This document shows positions 8,766-17,727 of a DNA stretch of 64,000 nucleotides, one piece after another. The translations under genes and the position numbers were made by a program. Position 1 is the stretch's first letter; every line of letters starts with the position of its first letter. Under the pieces are notes generated by a model. The model was given only the letters and a program-made list of their open reading frames with translations, was not told the origin of the DNA and made no database searches. This DNA is from Promethearchaeia archaeon. GTDB taxonomy: Archaea; Asgardarchaeota; Lokiarchaeia; Sigyniarchaeales; SOKP01. The stretch is taken from assembly GCA_029856155.1 (NCBI GenBank), contig JAHQWL010000040.1, positions 62,001 to 126,000 on the forward strand, written 5' to 3'.

Positions 8766-9855
8766 TTAAATCACTTATCAATTTGTCTTTTTCAAATGGA
8801 ATAAAAATATCATCTAAAATTGATCCATTAGCTTCTCTAATTTTTAAATTACTAATAATAGGTTCAAATCTACCACCCAATAATCCATTGGCTATAAAAG
8901 CTGCACCCTGAGCAGCACGTTTTGCTATTTGACTAAATGAATTCATTATTCTTACAGGAGCAACATCAATTAAACCACGAATCATTTTCTCTCGAATATA
9001 TGCTAAATTTGATCCTCGGCCCGCCAATAATACTTCTTTAATTTTTTCTTTGGATGAAAATGACGAAGATATTCCAAAAACAGCTTTTTTTACGCTTGAT
9101 AAGTAAGCTTTTAGAGCAATCTTTGTTTGTTCATCCTTCTCAGCTAAAAGTGTAATTTCTTTCAAACTCAAATCGGAATAACCAGAAATATAGGCTACTC
9201 CACCTTTATATATATTTTTTTTATGAATATTTTTAATTAGATAGGCTAATTCTCCATCAAGACTGCCACAAGCTCTAAAACCCATTATGTTACTTCCTCC
9301 AATTCCATCTATTATTTGGCCATTTTCAATTGCTAAAACTGCTGTAAATCCATAACCTATCTCCACCATAATAAAATTTGTATTTTCCGGACCAACTTTA
9401 AATCTTTCCATCTGGTCTTTAATTCCAGTAACAGCAGTGCAAATCTTATCTGCTGTACCCATATCGATTTTATTAATTTTTCGATATTTTGGAACAGTAG
9501 GTAGATGCTTAACTCCAGGTACAATGATACCAGGTATCTTTTGAGCTTTTATTAATCTTAGAACTTCACCAAGTCCAACCAATTTATCTTTTTCTTTCTG
9601 ATCAAATTTTAATAATGTAAAAAAAATATCTTGCTCTGTTAACTCTTGTACATTTTTTAAAGGAAGCCCAAACCCACTTGGAGCAACCATTAGATCAATA
9701 TTTTTTACAGAATTAATTATAGTAATAGCTTTCTGAGGATTCGCAATTAGTTCTTTAGTGGGTAAAGATGTGTCAAGAATTGTTTTATTATCCTCAATAC
9801 CGAAGAAATCCCACGATAAACTACCAGGATCTATGCCTAGAACTCGATAAATCAT
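8761..9855 (-). CDS. DUF1464 protein, acetate/butyrate-kinase-like ASKHA fold
   Basis: This 364-residue protein belongs to the archaeal DUF1464 family (COG2441, labelled predicted butyrate kinase). It shows the ASKHA phosphate motif RVLGIDPGSLSWDFFG at the N-terminus and a second glycine-rich motif, VLLAGRGSN, near residue 280. The true substrate is unknown. It overlaps the DHPS-like gene downstream by a few bases, so the two form an operon. This hints at a link to pterin or C1 cofactor metabolism rather than to butyrate, but that is inference from position only. Confidence 0.8.
   Translation of the reverse strand: MIYRVLGIDPGSLSWDFFGIEDNKTILDTSLPTKELIANPQKAITIINSVKNIDLMVAPSGFGLPLKNVQELTEQDIFFTLLKFDQKEKDKLVGLGEVLRLIKAQKIPGIIVPGVKHLPTVPKYRKINKIDMGTADKICTAVTGIKDQMERFKVGPENTNFIMVEIGYGFTAVLAIENGQIIDGIGGSNIMGFRACGSLDGELAYLIKNIHKKNIYKGGVAYISGYSDLSLKEITLLAEKDEQTKIALKAYLSSVKKAVFGISSSFSSKEKIKEVLLAGRGSNLAYIREKMIRGLIDVAPVRIMNSFSQIAKRAAQGAAFIANGLLGGRFEPIISNLKIREANGSILDDIFIPFEKDKLISDLN
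8771..8775 (-). promoter_or_regulatory. Shine-Dalgarno-like AGTGA before ATT start of the DHPS-like gene
   Basis: AGTGA on the minus strand is 5 nt before the ATT at 8765. It is a one-mismatch form of GGTGA. Confidence 0.45.
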
Positions 9856-10065
9856 TTCAAAGATTAAATATATTAATGCTTTTTATAAGATTCTATAATT
9901 CTTTTTATATTCTATTTTTTTTTAATAATTGCATTTAACTTTTAAAATTTTTAGAAATTAAGTTAAAACTATAAAAACTGTGAAAATTTTTAATAATTTA
10001 ATCTAAATTTGAAATCTTATACTAAGTTGTAAGAAAATAATAGGAAAAAAATTAATTATAAAAGT

Positions 10066-10070
10066 GGTGA
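10066..10070 (+). promoter_or_regulatory. Shine-Dalgarno site GGTGA before ATT start
   Basis: GGTGA lies exactly 6 nt before the in-frame ATT at 10077 of the rubrerythrin-like gene. Confidence 0.6.
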
Positions 10071-10076
10071 AAAAAG

Positions 10077-10607
10077 ATTTTTGTTAAAGTATTTGTATGT
10101 AAAATATGTGGAGAAGCATATATTGGAGAAGAAGCCCCAAGTCGATGCCCTTTTTGTGGCGCATTTAAAAAATATTTTGTAGAATCGACAGAATATGATG
10201 ACGCTGGTGCTTGGGATGTTGAATTAAACGAAACCGATAAGACTAATGTAGAAAAAGCTTTAGAAGTCGAAATATCGAACAATATCTTTTATAAATGTGC
10301 AAGTAATAAAACTCCAGAATTAGATGGTCAAAAGATATTTAAAATCCTTGCTAAAGTGGAAGGTGAACATGCTTCTGTTTGGAAGAAAATTTTAAAGTTA
10401 GACAAAATAGAATTTCCAAAATATGACAAATGTGCGGCTAAATATAATCCAAACCTAAAGGAATCTCATAGCAGAGAGGACAGAGCAATAAAATTTTACG
10501 GGCAAGCTGCTGCTGATGCTCAAAATTCAAGAGTGAAAGAAATTTTTCAAGCTTTTGTAGAAGTCGAAACAGACCATCTTCATCTCTCTGAAGCAAGACT
10601 TAAATAA
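10077..10607 (+). CDS. Rubrerythrin-like protein with N-terminal rubredoxin-type zinc/iron site
   Basis: This 176-residue protein starts with a rubredoxin-like knuckle pair (VCKICGEAYIGEEAPSRCPFCGA) and continues into a ferritin-like helical domain containing KVEGEHASVWKK and FVEVETDHLHL, with E/H pairs that could bind di-iron. It would act in peroxide or oxygen protection. The first canonical start in frame is GTG 10356, which would remove the whole metal-binding N-terminus. The in-frame ATT at 10077 follows GGTGA by 6 nt, and a TGA stop precedes it. A one-base error in the run of A at 10070-10075 could also connect GTG 10064 or 10067. Confidence 0.75.
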   Translation: MFVKVFVCKICGEAYIGEEAPSRCPFCGAFKKYFVESTEYDDAGAWDVELNETDKTNVEKALEVEISNNIFYKCASNKTPELDGQKIFKILAKVEGEHASVWKKILKLDKIEFPKYDKCAAKYNPNLKESHSREDRAIKFYGQAAADAQNSRVKEIFQAFVEVETDHLHLSEARLK

Positions 10608-10620
10608 ATTAAGTCTTTCT

Positions 10621-10631
10621 ATTTTTTTTTA
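10621..10631 (+). terminator. T-run terminator after the rubrerythrin-like gene
   Basis: A long T tract 14 nt after the stop codon, with no gene crossing it. Confidence 0.4.
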
Positions 10632-10791
10632 GTTTATTAAAATTAATATTCGCTTTGGAAATTATTGTTATTAAAAATAAATTGAAAATTTAAAACGTTA
10701 GTTAGTTTAAATAAAATTAAGAGAAGATCTCTTAAATTAATAAGAGACTTAAAATTATTTATTATTAATCAGATTAAATAGGTTCAAAGTC

Positions 10792-13296
10792 ATGAGTAAA
10801 ACCAATGTAAATTATTCTGACCAAAAAAGGGAGACAAAATTCCCTATTGCTGAATCTCATGGTCTTTCTCCTCGATCTAAATGGCTTAGAGATTATTACT
10901 TTAGGGGACTAGAGCGAGAATGGAATAATCAATTTATGCCATTTACAACTGGAACAGATTGGGATATCGTGTTTCATGAGGGAGATTGGTATATTAATCC
11001 TGAAGTATATTACTATATCCAAGTATTAGGAAAAAATGATAAAGGTGTATTTGCATCATCATATAGATCAATGGCTATACCAGTTGAATTGCCAGATAAT
11101 TTTTGGGAATTATCTCTACCAGAACGTAGAGTCACCTTTCTCGAAAAAGTTATGCTTGATTATATTCCTCACGAAATTATTTCTGAAAATGATTTAATTG
11201 CAGGTGGGAGATTTAATACTCAATTAAGCAGATGCTTTAATGAGGAAGAAGCAAAAGAATATTGGAAGAAAAATGTAAGAAATAGAGAAGCTGTTTTTAA
11301 GTACCATAAATCTGGATTTGGAAATCTAGGAGCAGTTCCAGGTCATATTATACCTGATTATGAAACTGTAGTTAAAAAAGGATTTAAATATATCTATGAA
11401 AAAGCTCGCAAAACCTATGATGAACTTACAGAAGAGGAAAAAATTGGACCAAAAGGAGGAGAACTCAGAGCAATCATGACTGCAGCTAAAATTCCAAAGA
11501 AATTAGCAAAGAAATATGCTGAAGAGAGCCGAAGATTAAAAACTGAAACTAATAATCCTAAGAAAGCTGAAGAACTTGAACAAATGGCAATGAATTTAGA
11601 AAAAGTACCATGGGAGCCTGCTGAGACTTTTTGGCAAGGAGTTCAAACAGTTTGGCTAACTCATATGTTAGTAATGGCTGAAGAATCATACCCTGGAGCA
11701 GGCCTCTCTTTTGGTAGAATTGATCAGTATCTATGGGATTTATATAAAAAAGATGTTATTAAGCAAAAAACATTCAGTAAAGAATTTGCAAAAGACATAT
11801 TAAGCAGTTTCTGGTTTCATTGTAATACTGTGTATGATGCAATGATTAGAGTTGGTAATCAGGGATTATTATCAGGATTCGGTCAAATTATAACACTTTC
11901 TGGATGTGGTTCAAATGGAGATGATTTAACAAATGAACTTACTTACACTATGCTTGAAGTCATAGATTCATGGTATCCGAGTCTTGAGCCTAAACCTAAC
12001 GTAAGAATTCATAGAAATTCTCCAGAAAGACTTTTGGATATATTAATAGATATGATTGCGAGAGCTCAAGGAGCTCAATTCATTCTGAATTTTGACGAGA
12101 GAAGTATTGCTGGAATGGTTAAAGAAGGTATACCTAAAGAAGAAGCTTGGAATTATGGAGTAGTAGGTTGCCTAGAAAATACTATGCAAGGTAATGATAG
12201 AAGCGGAACTGTAAATTGCAATCCTAATTTATCTAAATCTATTGAATTAACATTATGGAATGGTAAAAATATGCCTAGAAATGATATTGTTACTAAACCT
12301 GGCGAACAAATCGGACCAGAAACAGGAAATCCTGAAGATTTTCAATCATGGGAAGAATTTTATAACGCTTGGAAAGGACAGGTTGAATTTATTATTAGAT
12401 ATACTGTGGATATAAATAATTTATGCGAAGAACTTCGAGGTGATTTTATTCGCACTCCATACCTATCTTCGATCGTTCGAGGATGTATAGAGCAAGGTTT
12501 AGATATTATAAATGGAGGTCCTGAATTGAGATTTATTACTGTTGAAGGAGTGGGATATGCTACGACAGTTGATTCATTACTATCAATTAAGAAGCTTGTA
12601 TATGAGGATAAAAAATACACAATAGCACAAATCAAAAATTCCATTATGAATGACTTTAAAGGAAACGAGGTAATGCAAACTTACTTAATGAATAAAGCTC
12701 CTAAATATGGGAATGATGAAGATGATGTTGATGAATTTTCTAAAATGGTAATGGAAACATGGGCTGAAGAATGTTGGAAATATAAAACACCAACCAACTA
12801 TCAATATCGTCCAGGAATGTTATCATGGAACTACTGGGCTGGAGCAGACGCTAGTTATACAATAGCAACACCAAATGGACGGAATAAGGGATCATTTCTA
12901 TCAAATGCAATCTGTCCTACCAATGGAGCTGATAAAAAAGGGCCTACAGCAGTTACTAATTCTATTGGTAAAGTATTAGGAGGAAAAACTGAATCTGGAG
13001 AATACCTTAATTATTTACCCAATGGAGCAAGCCATACAATTACTTTTAATCCGTCTATAATTAAAGATCCAGAACATAAAGAGAAATTTAAAGCTTATTT
13101 ACGAGGATACATTGAAAATGGAGGGACTTCGTTACAAGTTAATATGCTTGATGCTGAAATGTTGAAGGACGCTCAAAAACATCCCGAAAATTATAAGAAT
13201 CTTTTAGTTAGAGTAACGGGTTATAATGCATATTTCACCACCATAGGTAGAGAATTACAGGATGAGATAATTGCAAGAGAATCTCATAGAATTTAG
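10792..13296 (+). CDS. Glycyl radical enzyme (pyruvate formate-lyase superfamily), substrate unassigned
   Basis: This 834-residue enzyme carries the two hallmarks of the superfamily: catalytic Cys near residue 460 in VVGCLEN (a CxE motif), and the glycyl radical loop RVTGYNAYF with Gly near 810. CxE is found in C-C, C-N or C-O lyases and decarboxylases of the family, such as 4-hydroxyphenylacetate decarboxylase, choline TMA-lyase and glycerol dehydratase. The N-terminal region (KWLRDYYFRGLEREW, FTTGTDWD) resembles the PflD/alkyl- or arylsuccinate-synthase-like and decarboxylase-like uncharacterised groups. The substrate cannot be settled from sequence alone. The activating enzyme follows 54 nt downstream. 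The enzyme is oxygen-sensitive, implying an anaerobic host. Confidence 0.88.
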   Translation: MSKTNVNYSDQKRETKFPIAESHGLSPRSKWLRDYYFRGLEREWNNQFMPFTTGTDWDIVFHEGDWYINPEVYYYIQVLGKNDKGVFASSYRSMAIPVELPDNFWELSLPERRVTFLEKVMLDYIPHEIISENDLIAGGRFNTQLSRCFNEEEAKEYWKKNVRNREAVFKYHKSGFGNLGAVPGHIIPDYETVVKKGFKYIYEKARKTYDELTEEEKIGPKGGELRAIMTAAKIPKKLAKKYAEESRRLKTETNNPKKAEELEQMAMNLEKVPWEPAETFWQGVQTVWLTHMLVMAEESYPGAGLSFGRIDQYLWDLYKKDVIKQKTFSKEFAKDILSSFWFHCNTVYDAMIRVGNQGLLSGFGQIITLSGCGSNGDDLTNELTYTMLEVIDSWYPSLEPKPNVRIHRNSPERLLDILIDMIARAQGAQFILNFDERSIAGMVKEGIPKEEAWNYGVVGCLENTMQGNDRSGTVNCNPNLSKSIELTLWNGKNMPRNDIVTKPGEQIGPETGNPEDFQSWEEFYNAWKGQVEFIIRYTVDINNLCEELRGDFIRTPYLSSIVRGCIEQGLDIINGGPELRFITVEGVGYATTVDSLLSIKKLVYEDKKYTIAQIKNSIMNDFKGNEVMQTYLMNKAPKYGNDEDDVDEFSKMVMETWAEECWKYKTPTNYQYRPGMLSWNYWAGADASYTIATPNGRNKGSFLSNAICPTNGADKKGPTAVTNSIGKVLGGKTESGEYLNYLPNGASHTITFNPSIIKDPEHKEKFKAYLRGYIENGGTSLQVNMLDAEMLKDAQKHPENYKNLLVRVTGYNAYFTTIGRELQDEIIARESHRI

Positions 13297-13350
13297 TAAT
13301 TTTTATTTATTTTCCAATTATTATTAAAACTAAAGAAAAAATTTAAGATT

Positions 13351-14352
13351 ATGGCATTATCTGAAGCTTTAATCTTCCAAATTCAGAAATTTTCAACTGA
13401 AGATGGTCCAGGAATCAGAACAACTGTGTTTTTTAAACATTGTCCATTAAAATGCATATGGTGCCATAATCCTGAATCTATACTTAAAATTCCTCAACTT
13501 GAATGGTTTAAACATAAATGTATTGGATGTAATACATGCATAGAAACATGCCAACAAAAAGCATTATCATTTTACAAAAATGGCCTGAATATTGATAGAA
13601 AAAAATGTAATGGATGCGGAGAGTGTGTAGAGGAATGTCCTTCTACGGCATTAAATATGCTAGGTAAATTGTGGAATTTAGAGGATCTCTACTATGAGAT
13701 AGAAAAAGATAAGATTTATTATACTAAATCAAATGGAGGAATAACGGTTTCTGGTGGTGAACCTACCCAACAACCTGATTTTATAACTAATTTTTTGAAA
13801 AAATGTAAAGATAATGGAATACATACTGCTATAGACACATGTGGATATGCATCCAAAATTGTTTATGAACGTATTCTACCTTATGTCGATTTAGTACTTT
13901 TAGATATAAAGCATATAGATTCAGATAAGCATAAAGAGTATACTGGTGTTCCTAATGAAGTAATATTAGAAAATGCCATTTGGATTTCTAATTATTTAAA
14001 AGAAAATGATAAAAAAATGTGGATCAGAACTCCAATTATCCCCCATTATACAGCTACTGATGAAAATGTTAAAGAAATCGGAGAATTCATTGTAAATAGA
14101 TTAGATAATTTTCCTGAAAGATGGGATCTTCTTTCTTTTAATAATCTTTGTAGCTCAAAATATGAAAGATTAGATATGGAATGGTCCTTAAAGGATGAGC
14201 CATTAATGAAAAAAGAAGATATGGAACATTTTCTTAGAATTGCAGAAAGTACAGGTGTTCAAAACTCATGTTGGTCAGGATTGACAAAGAGGTCGGAGGA
14301 TGATGACACTAATACCAATAAAAGTAAAAAATCAACAACACCGTCTTGTTGA
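13351..14352 (+). CDS. Glycyl radical enzyme activating enzyme
   Basis: This 333-residue radical SAM enzyme installs the glycyl radical on the preceding enzyme. The SAM cluster motif CPLKCIWC lies near residues 31-38, preceded by the family FSTEDGPGIRTTVFFK. A two-cluster ferredoxin insert follows (CIGCNTCIETC and CNGCGECVEEC, about residues 57-96), as in activases of decarboxylase-type and TMA-lyase-type glycyl radical enzymes but not in PFL activase itself. SGGEPTQQP is the expected SAM-binding strand. The hydrophilic lysine/serine-rich tail is not conserved in the family as I know it. Confidence 0.92.
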   Translation: MALSEALIFQIQKFSTEDGPGIRTTVFFKHCPLKCIWCHNPESILKIPQLEWFKHKCIGCNTCIETCQQKALSFYKNGLNIDRKKCNGCGECVEECPSTALNMLGKLWNLEDLYYEIEKDKIYYTKSNGGITVSGGEPTQQPDFITNFLKKCKDNGIHTAIDTCGYASKIVYERILPYVDLVLLDIKHIDSDKHKEYTGVPNEVILENAIWISNYLKENDKKMWIRTPIIPHYTATDENVKEIGEFIVNRLDNFPERWDLLSFNNLCSSKYERLDMEWSLKDEPLMKKEDMEHFLRIAESTGVQNSCWSGLTKRSEDDDTNTNKSKKSTTPSC

Positions 14353-14397
14353 TAATATCAAATAACAATTTAAATAAATTAAATAACTTGATAAAAT

Positions 14398-15276
14398 ATG
14401 AGTGAAGATAATAGTAAATTTGGTTGGGATTCTGAATTTTCAGATAATCTTATTGCATTTACTCAACCAGAAATAATGGTAAAATTAGTTTCTACAATAG
14501 ATTCAAGGGGTTGGCCCCATATTACAATTATTACATCAAATCGGGCGAAAAGCAGAGATCAAATAGTATGGGGTCAATTTTTTGCAGGTACGAGTAAAGA
14601 AAATGTGCAAAAAAATCCAAAACAAGGAATTTTTTATATGACTCCGGAAGCTCCATTTAAGTTCATTCAAGTTAAAGCTGATTTTACCCATACTAAAAAA
14701 GAAGGTGAAGACCTTGAATATTTCAATCAATTAGATTTTTTCCGATATTTAACTTATATTAATGTTTATAAAGTTTTTTATAACGATCTTGTTGCTGTAA
14801 CCCATATTAGAGATTTGCCACCTGGTAGTATCCCAAGAAAAATTTTTAAAGCTATTATTAAAGAAGCAAAAACTAATCTAGAAGAAAAAAGACTAAATGT
14901 TATAGGGTATAAGCTATTTACAGATAAAATAGGTATAAGAGCGATAGCATATATCGATCCCTCTGATGGGTATCCCGTAGTTATTCCGCATCTTCAACTA
15001 AATGCTGTTGATCACAATAGACTCTATTTCCCATTGACAGCATTAAAAGAGGATTTTTTAAAGATTCCTGTTAATTCAAAAGTTGCTGTAATTGCCGCTA
15101 ATTTCGATATGGCTAGCCAAGTAGTGAAAGGAACCTTTACAGGTATTCAATCAGTTGAAGATATCGAATATGGATTAATAGATATTGAAGAGATTTATAA
15201 TAGTTCTCCACCTATAGTTGGTAAAATTTATCCTGAAATTGAAACAAGACCTAAGGTAAATAAATTTACTCTTTAA
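14398..15276 (+). CDS. Pyridoxamine-oxidase-like flavin/F420-binding split-barrel protein
   Basis: This 292-residue protein appears to contain two related halves of the FMN/F420 split-barrel type. The first half opens MVKLVSTIDSRGWPHITI and contains VWGQFFAGTSKENVQKNP; the second contains IRAIAYIDPSDGYPVVIP and NSKVAVIAANFD. Such proteins use FMN or F420 as redox cofactor, which fits an organism making F420. It lies just after the glycyl radical pair on the same strand (46 nt gap), so it may belong to that pathway as a reductase. Its substrate is unknown. Confidence 0.65.
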   Translation: MSEDNSKFGWDSEFSDNLIAFTQPEIMVKLVSTIDSRGWPHITIITSNRAKSRDQIVWGQFFAGTSKENVQKNPKQGIFYMTPEAPFKFIQVKADFTHTKKEGEDLEYFNQLDFFRYLTYINVYKVFYNDLVAVTHIRDLPPGSIPRKIFKAIIKEAKTNLEEKRLNVIGYKLFTDKIGIRAIAYIDPSDGYPVVIPHLQLNAVDHNRLYFPLTALKEDFLKIPVNSKVAVIAANFDMASQVVKGTFTGIQSVEDIEYGLIDIEEIYNSSPPIVGKIYPEIETRPKVNKFTL

Positions 15277-15347
15277 ATTTTTTCTTTAGAGAAGAATCTT
15301 AAAAAGATCAAAGAAAAATAATAATATAATCTTATTAACGGATCAAA

Positions 15348-16046
15348 ATGTTTAACTATAAAGATTTTGGGCTAAAAGAAGGTAATCTATATGAAATTAT
15401 AGCCACCACTTATTCTATAGCAAAAAATGGTATGGAAATTAAACCCAATGCTTCTTGTATGGGCATTAGAATGATAGAAGGAGAGCAAATACAAATATCT
15501 CCTTTCTACAGTACTAGTACTTATAAAAATTTGAAGGAGTATAATACAATTGCAATCAATTTTGTTGATGATGTATATTTATTTGCTCTAGCTGCATTAA
15601 AAGAAGCAGAGTCTCCTATTGATTTAACAGAATTTCCCTTAAAATATTATGGTTTTAAAAATATAGAATCTCGTGCTATGGATATGCCATACATAAAAAA
15701 AGCATGGGGAATTCTAATAGGCGAAGCTTCACAAGAATTTCAAAAAACCAAAACCGATAATCTAGGAGAAGTAGTTATACCTATATTTAAATTAGATGTC
15801 ATTTTTACTGAAAAACTTCAAGAAACTCATAAATTGTTTAATAGAGCTGAAAATTTAGCGCTAGAAGCAATAATTCTAACAACTCGCTTGAAGATTGCCA
15901 GAGAAAATCAAAACCAAGCTCTATTTTCTAAGATAAATGAAAAAATAGAAGGATTAATAGAAAATATTGAAAGATTTGGATATAATAAAAGAGCATTAAA
16001 AACTATTAAATTAGTAAAGAACTATATAAATAAATTATTGATTTAA
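15348..16046 (+). CDS. DUF447 family protein
   Basis: This 232-residue protein has the DUF447 pattern: KEGNLYEIIATT at the N-terminus, KPNASCMGIRM, TIAINFVDD and a helical C-terminus. DUF447 proteins are FMN-binding split barrels, seen mainly in archaea and methylotrophs that carry tetrahydromethanopterin. It is convergent with mptD and overlaps it by 4 nt, directly beside mptG-mptD. This supports a link with H4MPT metabolism, although no reaction is established that I can name. Confidence 0.8.
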   Translation: MFNYKDFGLKEGNLYEIIATTYSIAKNGMEIKPNASCMGIRMIEGEQIQISPFYSTSTYKNLKEYNTIAINFVDDVYLFALAALKEAESPIDLTEFPLKYYGFKNIESRAMDMPYIKKAWGILIGEASQEFQKTKTDNLGEVVIPIFKLDVIFTEKLQETHKLFNRAENLALEAIILTTRLKIARENQNQALFSKINEKIEGLIENIERFGYNKRALKTIKLVKNYINKLLI

Positions 16047-16438
16047 TCCTTATTTTGAATTTTTTCAATAAACATTAAAGGATATTCCAATTCATCAACC
16101 CATTCTACTTTTGCTACTACGTGTATAGATTCATATTCAATATTTATTTCTGCTTGTATTATTCTGCCTGTAATCTCATCATAATCAAATTCTGACTGTT
16201 TTTTCCCTAAAACTTTTTCCCTATCTAAATGAATTTTTACAGATTTAACATAAGGTTGGCATGAAATTGCTGATTCAATACCTCTTTCTATCGAATTAAT
16301 TATATTTTCATCACTTTGAATAGGAATTCCACATAGAATATGATATAACGCCCCTAATTTGATACCAGTTTCAAAACAAGCTCTTTCTCTATCACTTAGA
16401 TCAGATGAAAAATAAATTTTATTATTAGTTTTGGGCAT
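16043..16438 (-). CDS. mptD: Archaeal dihydroneopterin aldolase MptD
   Basis: This 131-residue protein matches the MptD family (MJ1585-like), which cleaves 7,8-dihydroneopterin to 6-hydroxymethyl-dihydropterin. The visible conserved stretches are RACFETGIKLGALYHIL and the C-terminal ELEYPLMFIEKI, with QPYVKSVKIHLD in the middle. Length agrees with the family. It lies 6 nt after the mptG stop on the same strand, so they form one transcript. It supplies the pterin half of tetrahydromethanopterin that the DHPS-like protein would couple. Confidence 0.88.
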   Translation of the reverse strand: MPKTNNKIYFSSDLSDRERACFETGIKLGALYHILCGIPIQSDENIINSIERGIESAISCQPYVKSVKIHLDREKVLGKKQSEFDYDEITGRIIQAEINIEYESIHVVAKVEWVDELEYPLMFIEKIQNKD

Positions 16439-16444
16439 TTATAA

Positions 16445-17455
16445 TCAATCTATAAATTCTATTTTTGCACCTATATTATTAGGTTTACATATATAGATAT
16501 GTCCTCCACTATTTTTCTGATTCTTTTGGACGTCTCTTAATAAAATTTCTGCTTCTGAGTCAGATTCTACAACCCCAACAACACTAGGTCCAAAAGATGA
16601 CATACCGTATGCCTTTAATCCATACTCTTCAAAAAATTTTAAAAGATCTTTGACAATTTCGTGTTGCAAATCAATTTCGATTTTTTTAAATCCAATATTC
16701 TGAATTCTTTTTAATCCTTCTCCAAAACAATATAAATCATTTTTTATAATCCCGGGAATAACCTTCATAATAATTTGGTGAGAAACTTCATTTACTTCAT
16801 CTCTAGGAACTGGTGCATAATTTTGAAAAACACTAACTTCTTCATCTCCATATGCTCCTTTCTTTACATTAGGAATTACTAAGACGAACCTCCAATTTTC
16901 AGGTATATTATACGCAAAAATTGTTAATGCTGGGTTTGCTGAAATTGAAGCGGATGATGGTAAAAAAGTTTCCTTTTCTTTTCCTTTCCCAAAATCGTGT
17001 CCTCCATCTAATATAAAACCTCCTGTTTCAAAACCTCTCCACCCGATTCCAGAGGTACCTCCTCTTTCTACTATTTTTGTTAAATCACTAGTAGTTAAAT
17101 GAGAATAGTTCTTCAATTTCGTTATGGCGGTAGCTATAGCTAAGGATAATTGCGTCTTTGAGCCCAATCCTACGTGGGATGGAAAATATCTTTTAAGATT
17201 GAAGTGAAAGTTTTTATTACTAATATTAAATATTTTAAATACTTTTGAAGCTATTTCATTAATAACTTCAATTGATTCTCGATAATACTTATGAGCTTCA
17301 ATTTTAAATTCTTTAGCACTATTAGACGCTTCAAAAACTACGTTAGGTCGGTCTAACATAAGTCCAATACCGCCGTCTACCCTACCCGTATATCCATTTT
17401 CATCGATTAAAGAAAGATGTATCCGACAAGGCGTAGTTATTCTAAGAGATGTCAT
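16445..17455 (-). CDS. mptG: Beta-ribofuranosylaminobenzene 5'-phosphate synthase
   Basis: This 336-residue GHMP-kinase-fold enzyme joins 4-hydroxybenzoate or p-aminobenzoate with PRPP, releasing CO2 or its equivalent, to commit to methanopterin. Family features are RITTPCRIHLSLIDENG at the N-terminus, GRVDGGIGLML, the GHMP glycine loop FPSHVGLGSKTQLSLAIA and RGGTSGIGWRGFETGG. It is the first gene of a two-gene operon with mptD. The set mptA, mptD, mptG and the DHPS-like gene in 17 kb indicates that this organism makes a methanopterin-type C1 carrier. Confidence 0.92.
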   Translation of the reverse strand: MTSLRITTPCRIHLSLIDENGYTGRVDGGIGLMLDRPNVVFEASNSAKEFKIEAHKYYRESIEVINEIASKVFKIFNISNKNFHFNLKRYFPSHVGLGSKTQLSLAIATAITKLKNYSHLTTSDLTKIVERGGTSGIGWRGFETGGFILDGGHDFGKGKEKETFLPSSASISANPALTIFAYNIPENWRFVLVIPNVKKGAYGDEEVSVFQNYAPVPRDEVNEVSHQIIMKVIPGIIKNDLYCFGEGLKRIQNIGFKKIEIDLQHEIVKDLLKFFEEYGLKAYGMSSFGPSVVGVVESDSEAEILLRDVQKNQKNSGGHIYICKPNNIGAKIEFID

Positions 17456-17562
17456 ATTAGTCTTTTTTAAAAAAACGAATTCTCAACTATAAATAAGAAT
17501 TTTCAAAATAATTTAAATATATGATAAACTTTAATTCAGAGTTTTTAGAGATTTAGAAGGAT

Positions 17563-17685
17563 TTGAGCAATTTGAGCGATTTAGAAGGATTGACTAGGAA
17601 TTTAATAAAAAAAGAATATTCTGAACTAGAAATTCTTCCAAGATTTTTATATCAAAAATTAAAAATACAAAACAATAAAAATTGA
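17563..17685 (+). pseudogene. Fragment resembling the N-terminus of the COG2144 gene downstream
   Basis: A short reading frame starting with TTG encodes LSDLEGLTRNLIKKEY and about 20 further residues, ending at TGA 17683. It closely resembles the first residues of the intron-containing gene at 18980 (LSDLEGLTRRLMEKGF) and then diverges. It looks like a decayed partial duplicate. The bases just upstream repeat a GATTTAGAAGGATT motif twice, so local duplication has occurred. It could also be a short expressed peptide, but nothing supports that. Confidence 0.5.
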
Positions 17686-17727
17686 GTAATAATTTAAATT
17701 AATATTAGAAATCATGTGAATAGAATT

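Noticed and set aside
10052..10282. Minus-strand ORF opposite the rubrerythrin-like gene
   Set aside because: It is antisense to conserved rubredoxin-type coding sequence and has no conserved features.
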